Below are positions 15,260 through 25,334 of a stretch of 64,000 nucleotides of DNA, piece by piece; position 1 is the first letter of the stretch; each line of letters starts with the position of its first letter. The stretch lies in contig NZ_CP018155.1 in assembly GCF_001889045.1 (NCBI RefSeq), positions 2,358,001 to 2,422,000 on the forward strand, given 5' to 3'. This DNA is from Tenacibaculum todarodis (lineage in GTDB: Bacteria; Bacteroidota; Bacteroidia; Flavobacteriales; Flavobacteriaceae). Both the position numbers and the translations under genes were made by a program. Under the pieces are notes generated by a model that searched no databases, was not told the origin of the DNA, and was given only the letters and a program-made list of their open reading frames with translations.

Positions 15260-18200
15260 TTGAGCAAACAGACGATTGTAAACCACTATCAACAATCTGT
15301 TAAGAAACAGCAGATTTTAACCAAGCTACAACACGAAAAAAGCCATTTTCAAATATCGAATTTGGTGGGTTCGTCGTTGTCTTTTGTTATTTCAGAAACT
15401 TTTAAACAAGCAGATAAACCCTATTTATTAATCTTTAATGATAAAGAAGAGGCTGCTTATTATTTAAACGATTTTGAACAATTATTGGGCGAAAAAAACG
15501 TGCTTTTTTATCCAGGTTCTTACCGAAGACCTTATCAAATTGAAGAAACAGATAATGCCAATGTTTTATTACGATCAGAGGTTTTAAATAGAATTAATTC
15601 AAGAAAAAAACCAGCCGTAATAATTACCTATCCAACGGCACTTTTTGAAAAAGTAGTTACAAAAAAAGAACTCGAAAAAAACACGTTAAAAATAACTGTT
15701 GGAGAAAACCTTTCTCCAGATTTTGTAAACGAAGTATTGTTTGAATATAAATTTAAACGTGTAGATTTTGTTACAGAACCAGGAGAATTTTCTGTTAGAG
15801 GAGGAATTATTGATGTCTTTTCATTTTCTAATGATGAACCTTTTAGAATTGAGTTTTTTGGAGATGAAGTAGATAGCATTAGAACCTTTGATATAGAAAC
15901 TCAGCTTTCTAAAGAAAAATTGAAGAAAGCCAGTATAATGCCCAATGTAGAGAATAAAACACTGCAAGAAAAAAGGGAAAGTTTTCTAAAATATATTTCG
16001 TCTAAAACAGTAATTTTTGCTAAAAATGTAGATATAATTGCGGGAAATTTAGACAAATTTTTCGCTAAAGCGGAAGAGGCTTTTGGAACTCTTTCAGAAG
16101 AAATAAACCATTCTAAACCATCAGAATTATTTTGTGATGGAAGTTTCATAAAAAATCAATTACAAGATTTTAGTTTGGTAACTTTTGGAACAACAAAACA
16201 TGATTCAGAATTACCAAAAAGTGTCAATTTTACTGTTAAACCCCAACCTTCTTTTAATAAACAATTCAACTTATTAATTGAAGATTTAAATGAGCATCAT
16301 AAAAACGGATTTACAAACTACATTTTATGTGCCAACGAAAAACAAGCACAACGTTTTCATGATATTTTTGATGATGCAGACCAAGAAGTTTTTTATGAAA
16401 CCATAGTTTTTCCACTCTATAAAGGTTTTATAGATGAAGACGCAAAAATTGTGTGTTATACAGATCATCAAATTTTTGAGCGTTATTATAAATTCAGACT
16501 AAAAAACGGATATGCAAAAAAGCAATCCATCACTTTAAAAGAATTAAATAAGCTAGAAAAAGGCGATTATGTTACACATATTGACCACGGAATTGGAAAA
16601 TTTGCAGGACTTCAAAAAATAGATGTTCAAGGAAAAAAACAAGAAGCTATTAAGCTTGTTTATGGAGAAAGAGATATTTTATATGTAAGTATTCACTCGC
16701 TTCACAAGGTTTCTAAATTCAATGGAAAGGATGGAAAAGCGCCTAAAATTTACAAATTAGGTTCTGGCGCTTGGAAAAAAATCAAACAGAAAACCAAAGC
16801 GAGAGTTAAACATATTGCTTTTAATTTAATTCAATTGTATGCAAAAAGGAAGCTGCAAAAAGGTTTTTCTTTTGGTGCAGATACGCACATGCAGCATGAG
16901 TTAGAAGCAAGTTTTATATATGAAGATACTCCAGATCAGTTTTCATCTACACAAGATGTTAAGGCAGATATGGAGAAAGAACAACCTATGGATCGTTTGG
17001 TTTGTGGTGATGTTGGTTTTGGTAAAACAGAAATTGCAATTAGAGCAGCATTTAAAGCAGTAGACAATGGAAAACAAGTTGCTGTTTTAGTTCCAACAAC
17101 AATTTTAGCGTTTCAACATTTTAAAACCTTCTCAGAGCGTTTAAAAGAGTTTCCTGTTACTGTAGACTATCTGAATCGATTTAGAACCACAAAGCAACGA
17201 AATGGTGTTTTAGAAGGTGTAACTGACGGAAGTGTAGATATCGTGATAGGAACACATCAATTAACCAATAAAAAGATAAAATTTAAAGATTTAGGACTAT
17301 TAATTATTGACGAAGAACAGAAGTTTGGAGTTGCCGTAAAAGACAAGCTTAAAACCATAAAAGAAAATGTTGATACGCTAACCTTAACCGCAACGCCAAT
17401 TCCACGAACGTTACAATTTAGTTTAATGGCGGCAAGAGATTTATCGGTTATAAAAACTCCGCCACCCAATCGTCATCCAATAGAAACAAACGTTATTCGT
17501 TTTAGCGAAGAAACAATTCGTGATGCTATTTCGTATGAAATTTCTCGTGGAGGTCAAATCTTTTTTATTCATAATAGAATTGAAAATATTAAGGAAGTTG
17601 CTGGGTTAATTCAGCGTTTGGTTCCGTCTGCTAAAATTGGAATTGGTCATGGGCAAATGGATGGAAAAAAACTAGAGAGTTTAATGCTCGGTTTTATGAG
17701 CAATGAGTTTGATGTTTTGGTTTCTACAACTATTATTGAAAGTGGTTTAGATGTTCCTAATGCGAATACTATTTTTATCAATAATGCCAATAATTTTGGG
17801 CTTTCAGACTTACACCAAATGCGTGGTAGAGTTGGTCGATCTAACAAAAAAGCATTCTGTTATTTTATAACGCCGCCACATCATATGATGACAGATGACG
17901 CCAAAAAAAGAATCTCAGCCTTAGAGTTATTTTCCGATTTAGGAAGCGGTTTAAATATTGCCATGAAAGATTTAGAAATTCGTGGAGCTGGAGATTTATT
18001 AGGTGGAGAACAAAGCGGATTTATTAATGATATTGGTTTTGAAACCTATCAAAAAATATTAAATGAAGCAATTGTAGAGTTGAAGGAAAATGAGTTTAAA
18101 GAACTCTATCCTGAAGAGAAAAATAAACCAAAAGAATATGTGAAAGAGGTGCAAATTGATACCGATTTTGAAATTCTTATTCCGGATGATTATGTAAACT

Positions 18201-18598
18201 CTGTAACAGAAAGATTAAGTTTATATAACAAATTAGGAAACTTAGAAAAAGAAGAAGAATTGCAAGTTTTTGAAACAGAAATAGTGGATAGATTTGGAGA
18301 AATACCAACGCAAGTTCAAGATTTGTTAGATTCAGTTCGTATTAAATGGTTGGCAAAAGAATTAGGATTAGAGAAGATAATTTTAAAGCAAAAACGCTTG
18401 GTTGGTTATTATATTTCTGATCAACAAAGTGATTTTTATCAAACAGAATCATTTACAAAAATGTTGAGTTATGTTCAAAGAAATCCTAAAAGTTGTGTGA
18501 TGAAAGAGAAACAAACCTCTAAAGGTTTACGATTATTAATTACTTTTATCAGAATAGATTCCGTAAAAACGGCTTTAAAAATTTTAGAAAAAGTTTAA
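15260..18598 (+). CDS. mfd: Transcription-repair coupling factor Mfd
   Basis: Mfd removes RNA polymerase stalled at DNA lesions and recruits UvrA. The 1112-residue protein contains the UvrB-homologous N-terminal part (about 1-330) and the CarD-like RNA polymerase-interacting domain (LEKGDYVTHIDHGIGKFAGL, about residues 432-451). The RecG-like translocase follows, with Walker A VCGDVGFGKTE (about 577-587), the DEEQ box IIDEEQKFG, and the TATPIPRTL motif. The C-terminal domain is complete. Translation appears to begin with TTG. Its stop codon overlaps the ATG of the following exporter gene by one base (18598). Confidence 0.98.
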   Translation: MSKQTIVNHYQQSVKKQQILTKLQHEKSHFQISNLVGSSLSFVISETFKQADKPYLLIFNDKEEAAYYLNDFEQLLGEKNVLFYPGSYRRPYQIEETDNANVLLRSEVLNRINSRKKPAVIITYPTALFEKVVTKKELEKNTLKITVGENLSPDFVNEVLFEYKFKRVDFVTEPGEFSVRGGIIDVFSFSNDEPFRIEFFGDEVDSIRTFDIETQLSKEKLKKASIMPNVENKTLQEKRESFLKYISSKTVIFAKNVDIIAGNLDKFFAKAEEAFGTLSEEINHSKPSELFCDGSFIKNQLQDFSLVTFGTTKHDSELPKSVNFTVKPQPSFNKQFNLLIEDLNEHHKNGFTNYILCANEKQAQRFHDIFDDADQEVFYETIVFPLYKGFIDEDAKIVCYTDHQIFERYYKFRLKNGYAKKQSITLKELNKLEKGDYVTHIDHGIGKFAGLQKIDVQGKKQEAIKLVYGERDILYVSIHSLHKVSKFNGKDGKAPKIYKLGSGAWKKIKQKTKARVKHIAFNLIQLYAKRKLQKGFSFGADTHMQHELEASFIYEDTPDQFSSTQDVKADMEKEQPMDRLVCGDVGFGKTEIAIRAAFKAVDNGKQVAVLVPTTILAFQHFKTFSERLKEFPVTVDYLNRFRTTKQRNGVLEGVTDGSVDIVIGTHQLTNKKIKFKDLGLLIIDEEQKFGVAVKDKLKTIKENVDTLTLTATPIPRTLQFSLMAARDLSVIKTPPPNRHPIETNVIRFSEETIRDAISYEISRGGQIFFIHNRIENIKEVAGLIQRLVPSAKIGIGHGQMDGKKLESLMLGFMSNEFDVLVSTTIIESGLDVPNANTIFINNANNFGLSDLHQMRGRVGRSNKKAFCYFITPPHHMMTDDAKKRISALELFSDLGSGLNIAMKDLEIRGAGDLLGGEQSGFINDIGFETYQKILNEAIVELKENEFKELYPEEKNKPKEYVKEVQIDTDFEILIPDDYVNSVTERLSLYNKLGNLEKEEELQVFETEIVDRFGEIPTQVQDLLDSVRIKWLAKELGLEKIILKQKRLVGYYISDQQSDFYQTESFTKMLSYVQRNPKSCVMKEKQTSKGLRLLITFIRIDSVKTALKILEKV

Positions 18599-19455
18599 TG
18601 GAAAACACACACGCAAAAAACCTTTCGGGTTTACTATTAGCAACACTTTTTATAAGTACTTCTGGTGTTTTGGGTAAGTATATTGCCATGCCAACCGAAG
18701 TTATTATTTGGTTTCGTTCTGCGTTGGCAATGGTATTTTTATACCTTTTTTGCAGGTATAAAAAGATAGATTTAAAAATAAAATCATCTAAAGATTACAA
18801 ACCTTTTTTTATTAGCGGTGTTTTAATGGCTGCACATTGGATTACTTATTTTTATGCTTTAAAATTATCTAATGTAGCTTTAGGAATTTTATCTTTATAT
18901 ACATTTCCTATTATTATTGCGTTGTTAGAACCATTGTTTTTAAAGGTGAAATTTAATCCCATTTACATACTTTTGGGGTTATTGGTTTTGCTAGGTTTAT
19001 ACATTTTAACACCAGAACTTAGTGTTGAAAGTATGCAAGTAAAAGGAATACTCTTTGGTGTTTTTTCTGCATTTTGTTATGCGGTAAGAATTCTGATTTT
19101 AAAGCAACATGTTGCTAATTATAATGGTACAATGCTTATGTTTTATCAAACAGTAATTATTTCAATTTTGTTAGTACCAACCTTGTTTTTTATGGATTTG
19201 TCTGGTTTAGAAAGTCAGTTTCCGTATTTATTATTACTAGCATTTTTAACAACAGCAGTTGGCCACAGTTTAATGTTACATTCCTTAAAATTCTTTTCAG
19301 CTTCAACAGCTAGTATAATTAGTAGTTTACAACCCATTTTCGGAATTATTTTAGCCTTCTTTTTTTTGAAAGAAATACCTACTTTAAATACTTTTTTAGG
19401 AGGAAGTTTAATCTTAGCAACTGTTATAATTGAAAGTATCCGTAGTAAAAAATAA
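18598..19455 (+). CDS. EamA-family (DMT superfamily) transporter
   Basis: This 285-residue membrane protein has ten predicted helices arranged as two EamA repeats (about residues 8-135 and 147-283). Segments such as SGVLGKYIAMPTEVIIWFRS and the second-repeat ASTASIISSLQPIFGIILAF are typical of the drug/metabolite transporter superfamily. Members export metabolites or amino acids, and the substrate cannot be told. The ATG overlaps the last base of the mfd stop codon, so it is translationally coupled to mfd; this pairing is probably one of convenience. Confidence 0.9.
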   Translation: MENTHAKNLSGLLLATLFISTSGVLGKYIAMPTEVIIWFRSALAMVFLYLFCRYKKIDLKIKSSKDYKPFFISGVLMAAHWITYFYALKLSNVALGILSLYTFPIIIALLEPLFLKVKFNPIYILLGLLVLLGLYILTPELSVESMQVKGILFGVFSAFCYAVRILILKQHVANYNGTMLMFYQTVIISILLVPTLFFMDLSGLESQFPYLLLLAFLTTAVGHSLMLHSLKFFSASTASIISSLQPIFGIILAFFFLKEIPTLNTFLGGSLILATVIIESIRSKK

Positions 19456-19460
19456 CTTTG
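19453..19460 (+). promoter_or_regulatory. Bacteroidota -7 promoter box for the acylase gene
   Basis: TAACTTTG matches TAnnTTTG. It overlaps the stop of the EamA gene and lies 31 bases before the ATG at 19492, which supports that ATG, and not the internal one at 19611, as the native start. Confidence 0.45.
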
Positions 19461-19491
19461 TTTATATTTACGCATAATCAAAACCCAAACA

Positions 19492-21596
19492 ATGCGTAAA
19501 CTTTTATATTTCTTTATTTTAACACTCATTTTTAGTTGTTCTTCTAAACCTGAAGGGAAAGAGTTATCCAATATAAAATTGCAAGAGATGCCTACGGAGT
19601 TCCACATATTATGGCTAAAACCGATGCAGAAGTTGCTTACGGATTAGCATGGACACAATGCGAAGACGATTTTGTAACCTTCCAAGAATTAATGGCAGCT
19701 TGTAAAGGAATGTTGGGAGAAATTAAAGGTCAAGATGGTTTGGTGGCAGATTTCGGAATTAAATTTATGGGTTTAAAAGAAATTGCTGATAAAAAATACA
19801 ATACTGATGTTACAGGCGATTTTAAAAAATATTTAGAAAGTTTTGTAGCTGGTGTAAATGCGTACGCAACATTGCATCCAGAAAAAGTGTTGTTAGACGA
19901 TTTATTTCCGCTAACAGGAGCAGATATTATTACAGGATATTTGTTAGGAAATTTAGAAGTTTCACATGCTGGAGACGATTTAAAAAAGATTTTAGGCGGC
20001 ACAATTATCAAAGATTTAAAAAGCGATGTTCCTAAAGGATCTAACGCTTTTGCTTTTTCTAAAAACAAAACTACGGATGGAAAAACATACTTGGCTGTAA
20101 ATTCTCATCAACCGTTGGAAGGTTGGTATTCTTGGTACGAAGCGCATTTAATTTCTGAAGAAGGAATGAATATTTTAGGTGGAACGTTTGCTGGCGGAAT
20201 CTGTATTTTCCATGGAGCAAACGAAAATTTAGGTTGGGCGCACACGGTAAATCATGCAGATTTTTCTGATGTGTATCAACTTGAAATGCATCCAGAAAAA
20301 GAAGATTTTTACAAATTTGATGATGAATGGGTAGAATTAACCGAAAAAAAATACTGGTCTTGGTTAAAATTCGGACCTGTTAAAATTCCTATTTCAAGAA
20401 CTATTTATCGAAGCAAATACGGACCAACTTTTAAAACCGATGATGGCGTTTTTGCTTGGCGTTTTGTGGTTGGTCAATCTATAAAAATGGCTGAACAATG
20501 GTTTAGAATGAACAAAGCCAGTAATTTTAAAGAATTTAAACAAGCACTTGAAATGAGAGGAATTGCAGCGCTAAACATTGTCTATGCAGACAAAGAAGAC
20601 AATATTTATTATGTAAGTAACGGAAGTTTCCCGGAAAGAAATCCAGATTATGATTGGAGCAAAGTATTGCCAGGAAACACTACAAAAACTTTATGGAATA
20701 ACACATTGGTACCTTTTGATAGTTTGCCGCAGGTTTTAAATCCGTCTAGCGGTTGGGTTTTTAACACTAATAATTCGCCATTTTCGGCAACGGATTCTGT
20801 CAATAATTTTAAAGAAACTACGTTGAATAAACGAATGGGTTATCAAATTACAGGAATGGAAAACAATAGAAGTTCTCGTTTTTTAGAGTTGATGGAACAA
20901 TACGATTCTATTTCTTATGAAGACTTTAAAACCATAAAATACGATAACCAATATCCAAAGAAAATGATGACACGAACTGCGTTAAATTTAGAGGATTTAA
21001 TGCATTTAAATCCGTCTGATTATCCAGAAATTTCTGACGCAATTACCCTATTAAATACTTGGGATAGAAAAACCGATAAAACCAATAAAACTGCTGCTTT
21101 GTATATTTTAACTTGGATGCATTTAAATCAAAAAAGAATAGATGAAGGTAGAGAAGTTAGAAGAGGTTCTATCACTTTAGAAGATTGTGTTTTTGGAATT
21201 ACAAAAGCTAAAGAAGAATTGTTAAAAAACTATGGTTCTTTACAAATAGAATTGGGTGAATTACAAAGACACACTCGTGGAAATGTAAATTTACCAATTG
21301 GCGGCGCGCCAGATGTTTTAGCAGCAATTTATGCTAAAAAAGTTAATGAAACCGACAAAACTTACAGAGCTTTTGCAGGAGAATCTCATATAGAATTAAT
21401 CCGTTTTGGAGAAAATGGTGTGGAATTAGAAACCATAAATTCATACGGATCTAATGCAAATATTGGCGATAAACATTCCACCTCTCAAATGGAAGATTTT
21501 ACCAATTATAAGCTTAAAAAAATGACGTTGAATAAAGAAGAGGTTTTAAAAAATGCTGTAAAAATTTATTCTCCAATGGAGGTTGTTGAGGATTAA
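19492..21596 (+). pseudogene. Penicillin acylase family lipoprotein with a single-base frameshift
   Basis: The main reading frame from 19611 gives 661 residues of an N-terminal-nucleophile acylase: KGSNAFAF carries the autoprocessing Gly|Ser (Ser codon 20040-20042), followed by LAVNSHQPLE and the HTVNHADFSDVY segment. The start of the gene is in another frame. ATG at 19492 encodes MRKLLYFFILTLIFSCSSK, a lipoprotein signal with Cys at the lipobox. In the acylase frame the codons before 19611 encode RVIQYKIARDAYGVPHI, the expected family N-terminus. One missing base in the GGGAAA run at 19555-19560 would join both. This is a true mutation or a homopolymer sequencing error. As assembled, the downstream part lacks an export signal. 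It shares a TTAA with the convergent gene's stop. Confidence 0.8.
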
Positions 21597-24250
21597 AATC
21601 GAAATTTTAAACCTACTGTTATTTGACTTGGTCTTAAACGATAAGTAGTTTTTACTGTAGAAAAATCAGAAATAAAAATATTTTCATATACAGATGTGTT
21701 TAAAATATTATTCCATTTTAATTCAAAATTTATTCTTTTTTTTGAAAAAGTGCGTCTGTACGTTGCATTAAAAAAATTATTGTTTTGATTGGTAATTAAG
21801 TTATTAGAATAGTGTTCAAAATTTAAAGTAAGTAGTTGTTTATCATTTATAAAAAAAGTTGCATCTGTATTTAAATTTAATCTTTTTGTTTGCTGTAATT
21901 GATTATTACTATAAGAATTATCAGCATATACTAAAGTAATGTTAGAGTTGATGTTTATCCAGTTTAGAATATCGGTATCTAACGTTGTTATAAGTTGTTT
22001 TTGTTGATTTCTTACTTCAGTTAAAGTATTATTTAAAAATTGTTGGTTTTTTGAAATTAACAAACTACCTTTTATTGCAAAAGTTGTATTTATGTTCGAT
22101 AAATATTTACTTATTTTTAGACTGTAGTTATAGTTTTTACGAGTGTTTTCTTTTTCAATAGAAGAAATTGAAACAGTTCCATTATTATCGTAATCATATT
22201 GATATATTAGGTTTGATGTATTATGAGTATTCATAAAATATCCATCAACAAAAACACCTCTTACAAGATTTTTATAAGCAATATTAAATTTATTTTTAAT
22301 TTTTGTGTTTGTAGGGATTTGCGAAGTATATGCTTTTATATTTCTATAATTATTTATAATATATCCTGTATACAATTCTTGTAAATTTCCATAATTTTTC
22401 TCTCTTGATACTACGGTACTTATATTCCAAAATGCATTAATTTCTTTTGATAAATTGATGCTTGGCTCAAAAACAACTTCATTAAGTTTATTATTTTGAA
22501 AAGTATTTTTTTCCTTTCTATTAATTTTTAAATAGCGTAAAGGCAACCCAATTTTAGCTTTAAAAAAGTTGTTTTCAAATAAAATGGATGTTGAGCTGTA
22601 AAAATTACTTTCAGTAAATACAGTATTATTTACAAAAGTATTATCAATAATTTTATCAGAAGAATTATCAATAAAAACACCACTATTTAATTGTTGTTTT
22701 TGATAATCAAACCCTAATTTTTGTTTTAAGGTAAAGTGGTTGTACAATTTTGTGATAACAAATGAATTATTTGTATAAAAATTATGATGTGATACTTTTT
22801 GCGTTAATTGGTTATAAGGATTATCATTTGTTAATAAACTTTCAAACTGACCGGGTTTTATATTAAGAGTGTTTGAGTTTGTATTATAAAATACTTGAGA
22901 GTTAGCTGTTATTAAATTCTTTTTAAAGGGAAATATCCACTTTAAACTATTATTTATTTGAGAATTAGGTTTACGAACTGTTTGATTCAATTGATTACTA
23001 TTAACACTCCCTGTTTCTGAATTCCAAGAAATATTATAATCTAATGTGTTTTTAAAATACCCTTTTTTAGTATTTTTTTCAAGAATAAATTTAGACTTTA
23101 ATTCATCAAACTTTAGTTCGTTTTTTTTATTTTCATTAATAGTTATGGTATCATTTATGGTAAAGATACTTGTGTTTACTGTACCTACTTTTTTTTGAAA
23201 ATCGTTTGCGTAAGTAATATTTGTTTTTAATTGATACTGATTTTTTAATTTTTGTAAGTAGTTTGTACTTATTAAATGAATAGAATTATCTAGCCAGTTT
23301 TTTTCAGAGAAAGAAGGTCTAGATATAGGAGAAATTTGTACCCAATTTATTGGTTTTGCTTTACTTTTCAGTTGTTGCATAAACTCATCAAAAGTTAATG
23401 CTTTTAAATCCTTTTTAGCATTATAACCAGTATTATTACTTTGATAACTTATAATAGTTTGTTTGTTTTTAGAAAAAAACATTGGTGTAATGTTTGCATC
23501 CCACAATAATGGTGTAAAACCTGTACCTAATTCAGCCGAACCAATTAATATGTTTTTCTTTTTTAATTTTATATTTAATGATGCTCTATCCGAAAAGACA
23601 ACACTATCTAGTATTTTAATAGGTTGATGATTTTCTAATACTTGTATTCTAGAAACTGCATCAACAGGAAGATTGTTGTTAGCTAAATTATATTTACCTT
23701 CTAATAAATCTAATCCTTCTATATAGTATTTCTGTATTGGTTTTCCTTGATATAAAATTTTTCCATCTAATTGTATTTCAATACCAGGTAACTTTCTTAA
23801 AACATCAGCTATAACTTGGTCTTTTTGATTTTTAAATTTACTAACCGAGTAATTTAAAGTATCTCCTCTTTGAACAATTGGTTTGTTTTTTAGAACTATT
23901 TCTTTTAATTGTTCATTGCTTTCATATAATAAAAAATTATAGGTTGCTGAAGTGTTGGAGATTTTTTTTTCCTTGGAATTAAAACCAATAAAAGACACTT
24001 TAAGGTTTAAACTATCAACATTAGTCTTTTTTAGGCTTAAAGAATAAGCTCCTTTTATATTAGAAATAGTATACCCTATAATAGATTCATCATTTATTTT
24101 TGAAATAATTATAGTTGCATTTTCTAAAGGAATATTTTGCTCCCCTAAAATAATACCTTTAATGACGGTTTGTCCTAAGCAAAAATTACTAATTATTAAT
24201 AAAGAATATAGTAGCTTAATCTTCAAGTTCAATTGGATTTCCTTTCTCAC
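21593..24250 (-). CDS. TonB-receptor-like outer-membrane protein with carboxypeptidase-like regulatory domain
   Basis: The protein has a signal peptide ending FCLGQ, a CarboxypepD_reg-like domain (about residues 28-115: GIILGEQNIPLENATIIISK), then a plug-like domain (about 125-215, with DVLRKLPGIEIQLDGKILYQ and YYIEGLDLL). A long barrel runs to the end (SQITVGLKFRF, terminal Phe). This is the architecture of SusC-related receptors that lack an obvious SusD partner. The annotated start is GTG at 24250, overlapping the GLPGLI gene by 35 bases. A TTG at 24226 would give a more typical MKIKLLYSLL signal peptide. It is the last gene of a three-gene cassette, and its stop overlaps the acylase stop. 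Confidence 0.88.
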   Translation of the reverse strand: MRKEIQLNLKIKLLYSLLIISNFCLGQTVIKGIILGEQNIPLENATIIISKINDESIIGYTISNIKGAYSLSLKKTNVDSLNLKVSFIGFNSKEKKISNTSATYNFLLYESNEQLKEIVLKNKPIVQRGDTLNYSVSKFKNQKDQVIADVLRKLPGIEIQLDGKILYQGKPIQKYYIEGLDLLEGKYNLANNNLPVDAVSRIQVLENHQPIKILDSVVFSDRASLNIKLKKKNILIGSAELGTGFTPLLWDANITPMFFSKNKQTIISYQSNNTGYNAKKDLKALTFDEFMQQLKSKAKPINWVQISPISRPSFSEKNWLDNSIHLISTNYLQKLKNQYQLKTNITYANDFQKKVGTVNTSIFTINDTITINENKKNELKFDELKSKFILEKNTKKGYFKNTLDYNISWNSETGSVNSNQLNQTVRKPNSQINNSLKWIFPFKKNLITANSQVFYNTNSNTLNIKPGQFESLLTNDNPYNQLTQKVSHHNFYTNNSFVITKLYNHFTLKQKLGFDYQKQQLNSGVFIDNSSDKIIDNTFVNNTVFTESNFYSSTSILFENNFFKAKIGLPLRYLKINRKEKNTFQNNKLNEVVFEPSINLSKEINAFWNISTVVSREKNYGNLQELYTGYIINNYRNIKAYTSQIPTNTKIKNKFNIAYKNLVRGVFVDGYFMNTHNTSNLIYQYDYDNNGTVSISSIEKENTRKNYNYSLKISKYLSNINTTFAIKGSLLISKNQQFLNNTLTEVRNQQKQLITTLDTDILNWININSNITLVYADNSYSNNQLQQTKRLNLNTDATFFINDKQLLTLNFEHYSNNLITNQNNNFFNATYRRTFSKKRINFELKWNNILNTSVYENIFISDFSTVKTTYRLRPSQITVGLKFRF

Positions 24251-25001
24251 CTATTTTTTTAAAATCTCTTTTTAAACGAACTCTAGTTTCACCAATTGCT
24301 TTATTTGCAAACTCATTTAAAATCCCTTTAACAGCTTTATTATAATTTTTAGAAGTAGTTTGTATTACCAAATTTTTTGTTAATTGTTTTGGTATTTTAC
24401 CTGTTCCTTTTTTAATTTCTTTAAGTGTAAAAGAATAATGATTTTTATTGTCAGAAATTTTAAAAATTAATCCAGGTAACCCATAAAACTTCCATGGACC
24501 ATCTTGTATTGGGATAGCGGTACTAAACCAAGCTTTATAATTTCTTCCTTTATAAGCTAAGAGAGCCAACTGACATTTGTAACCTAATATTGTACTTGTT
24601 TCATTGGCTATTTTCCAATTAAAAGAAGGCACTTTTTCTTTTATTTCAATGGTTTTTGCTAAAACCTTTTTTTGGTAAGTTGTTTCTTTTGTTCTGTATC
24701 TTTTTTTTATGGAAGATTGTATTCTGTTTTTAGGGTGTTTTTTCTTTATTTCTGAAAGTTCATAAAGACTTCCACCTCTTTTTTTAATAGCAATTCTAGC
24801 TGAATCTACAATTATTTTGATAGGACTTATATATATACTTTCTGTTTTACTAACAAATAAAGTCATATTTTCTTTATAAGTTGAGTTTATATCTGTAGCA
24901 TCCGCTTGTACAGAAACATTGTAAGTAAATTCGTAATTTATATTTTGTCCACAGCAAATAAAAACAGCAAATGAAAATAAAAGGGTAAAATATTTTTTCA
25001 T
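24216..25001 (-). CDS. GLPGLI family secreted protein
   Basis: This 261-residue protein has a signal peptide (about 1-19, ending CCGQ) and all hallmarks of the GLPGLI family. These are FNWKIANETSTILGYKCQLA (about 127-146), GRNYKAWFSTAIPIQDGPWKF (key residues AWF...IP...GP, about 153-172) and the name motif YGLPGLIFKI (about 173-182). The biochemical function of the family is not known to me. Family genes are often next to TonB-receptor-like genes in Bacteroidota. Here its end overlaps the receptor gene and a small secreted peptide gene lies 66 bases upstream, so the three look like one unit. Confidence 0.95.
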   Translation of the reverse strand: MKKYFTLLFSFAVFICCGQNINYEFTYNVSVQADATDINSTYKENMTLFVSKTESIYISPIKIIVDSARIAIKKRGGSLYELSEIKKKHPKNRIQSSIKKRYRTKETTYQKKVLAKTIEIKEKVPSFNWKIANETSTILGYKCQLALLAYKGRNYKAWFSTAIPIQDGPWKFYGLPGLIFKISDNKNHYSFTLKEIKKGTGKIPKQLTKNLVIQTTSKNYNKAVKGILNEFANKAIGETRVRLKRDFKKIGEKGNPIELED

Positions 25002-25022
25002 AGACGTTATGTTTGTAATATA

Positions 25023-25055
25023 AATAATTGGTCTGGAAACTCCAAACCAATTATT
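25023..25055 (-). terminator. Hairpin between the peptide gene and the GLPGLI gene (possible attenuator)
   Basis: AATAATTGGT (25023-25032) pairs perfectly with ACCAATTATT (25046-25055), and an inner TGGA/TCCA pair (25034-25037 with 25041-25044) extends it. On the minus strand it follows the small peptide gene by 12 bases and is followed by only a weak U-rich run. It could reduce read-through, so that the peptide is made in excess over the downstream membrane proteins. This is inference. Confidence 0.5.
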
Positions 25056-25067
25056 ATTTTGAATTAA

Positions 25068-25298
25068 TTAAAATGCATATTGAAGATTCTGTAGCATCTC
25101 TCTACCTCCTTCACAATCTAACCACTCAATACTTTCTGCTGCGTCAAACATTTCATCTGTAGACATACCAGAATCATCATATTCAAAACTAGTTCCACAA
25201 GAAGTTAAAACAGTATGAGGATCTTCAACTATGTTATTATTTAAACAAAAGGCATTTGTTGTAAATACAACAGCAATTAAAACTAATATTTTTTTCAT
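25068..25298 (-). CDS. Small secreted acidic peptide (76 aa), unknown function
   Basis: I do not recognise a family. A clear signal peptide (MKKILVLIAVVFTTNAFC, about 1-18) precedes a mature part of about 58 residues. The mature part is rich in Asp and Glu (about 14 acidic against 1 basic residue), with two cysteines (TSCGTS and LDCEGG) that could form one disulfide, and it ends in LQYAF. It is the first gene of the cassette that continues with the GLPGLI protein and the receptor-like barrel. Possibilities are a secreted peptide exported or matured by that pair, or a small periplasmic partner of the barrel. Neither is demonstrated. Confidence 0.7.
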   Translation of the reverse strand: MKKILVLIAVVFTTNAFCLNNNIVEDPHTVLTSCGTSFEYDDSGMSTDEMFDAAESIEWLDCEGGREMLQNLQYAF

Positions 25299-25334
25299 AA
25301 TTGTTATTTTTAAAAATTAATAAATAGGTGTTCT

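Noticed and set aside
19555..19561. GGGAAAG as a programmed -1 frameshift signal in the acylase gene
   Set aside because: The heptamer is read as GGG AAA G in the signal-peptide frame, the wrong phase for the X XXY YYZ rule, and no downstream stimulatory hairpin was seen. A deletion or sequencing error is simpler.
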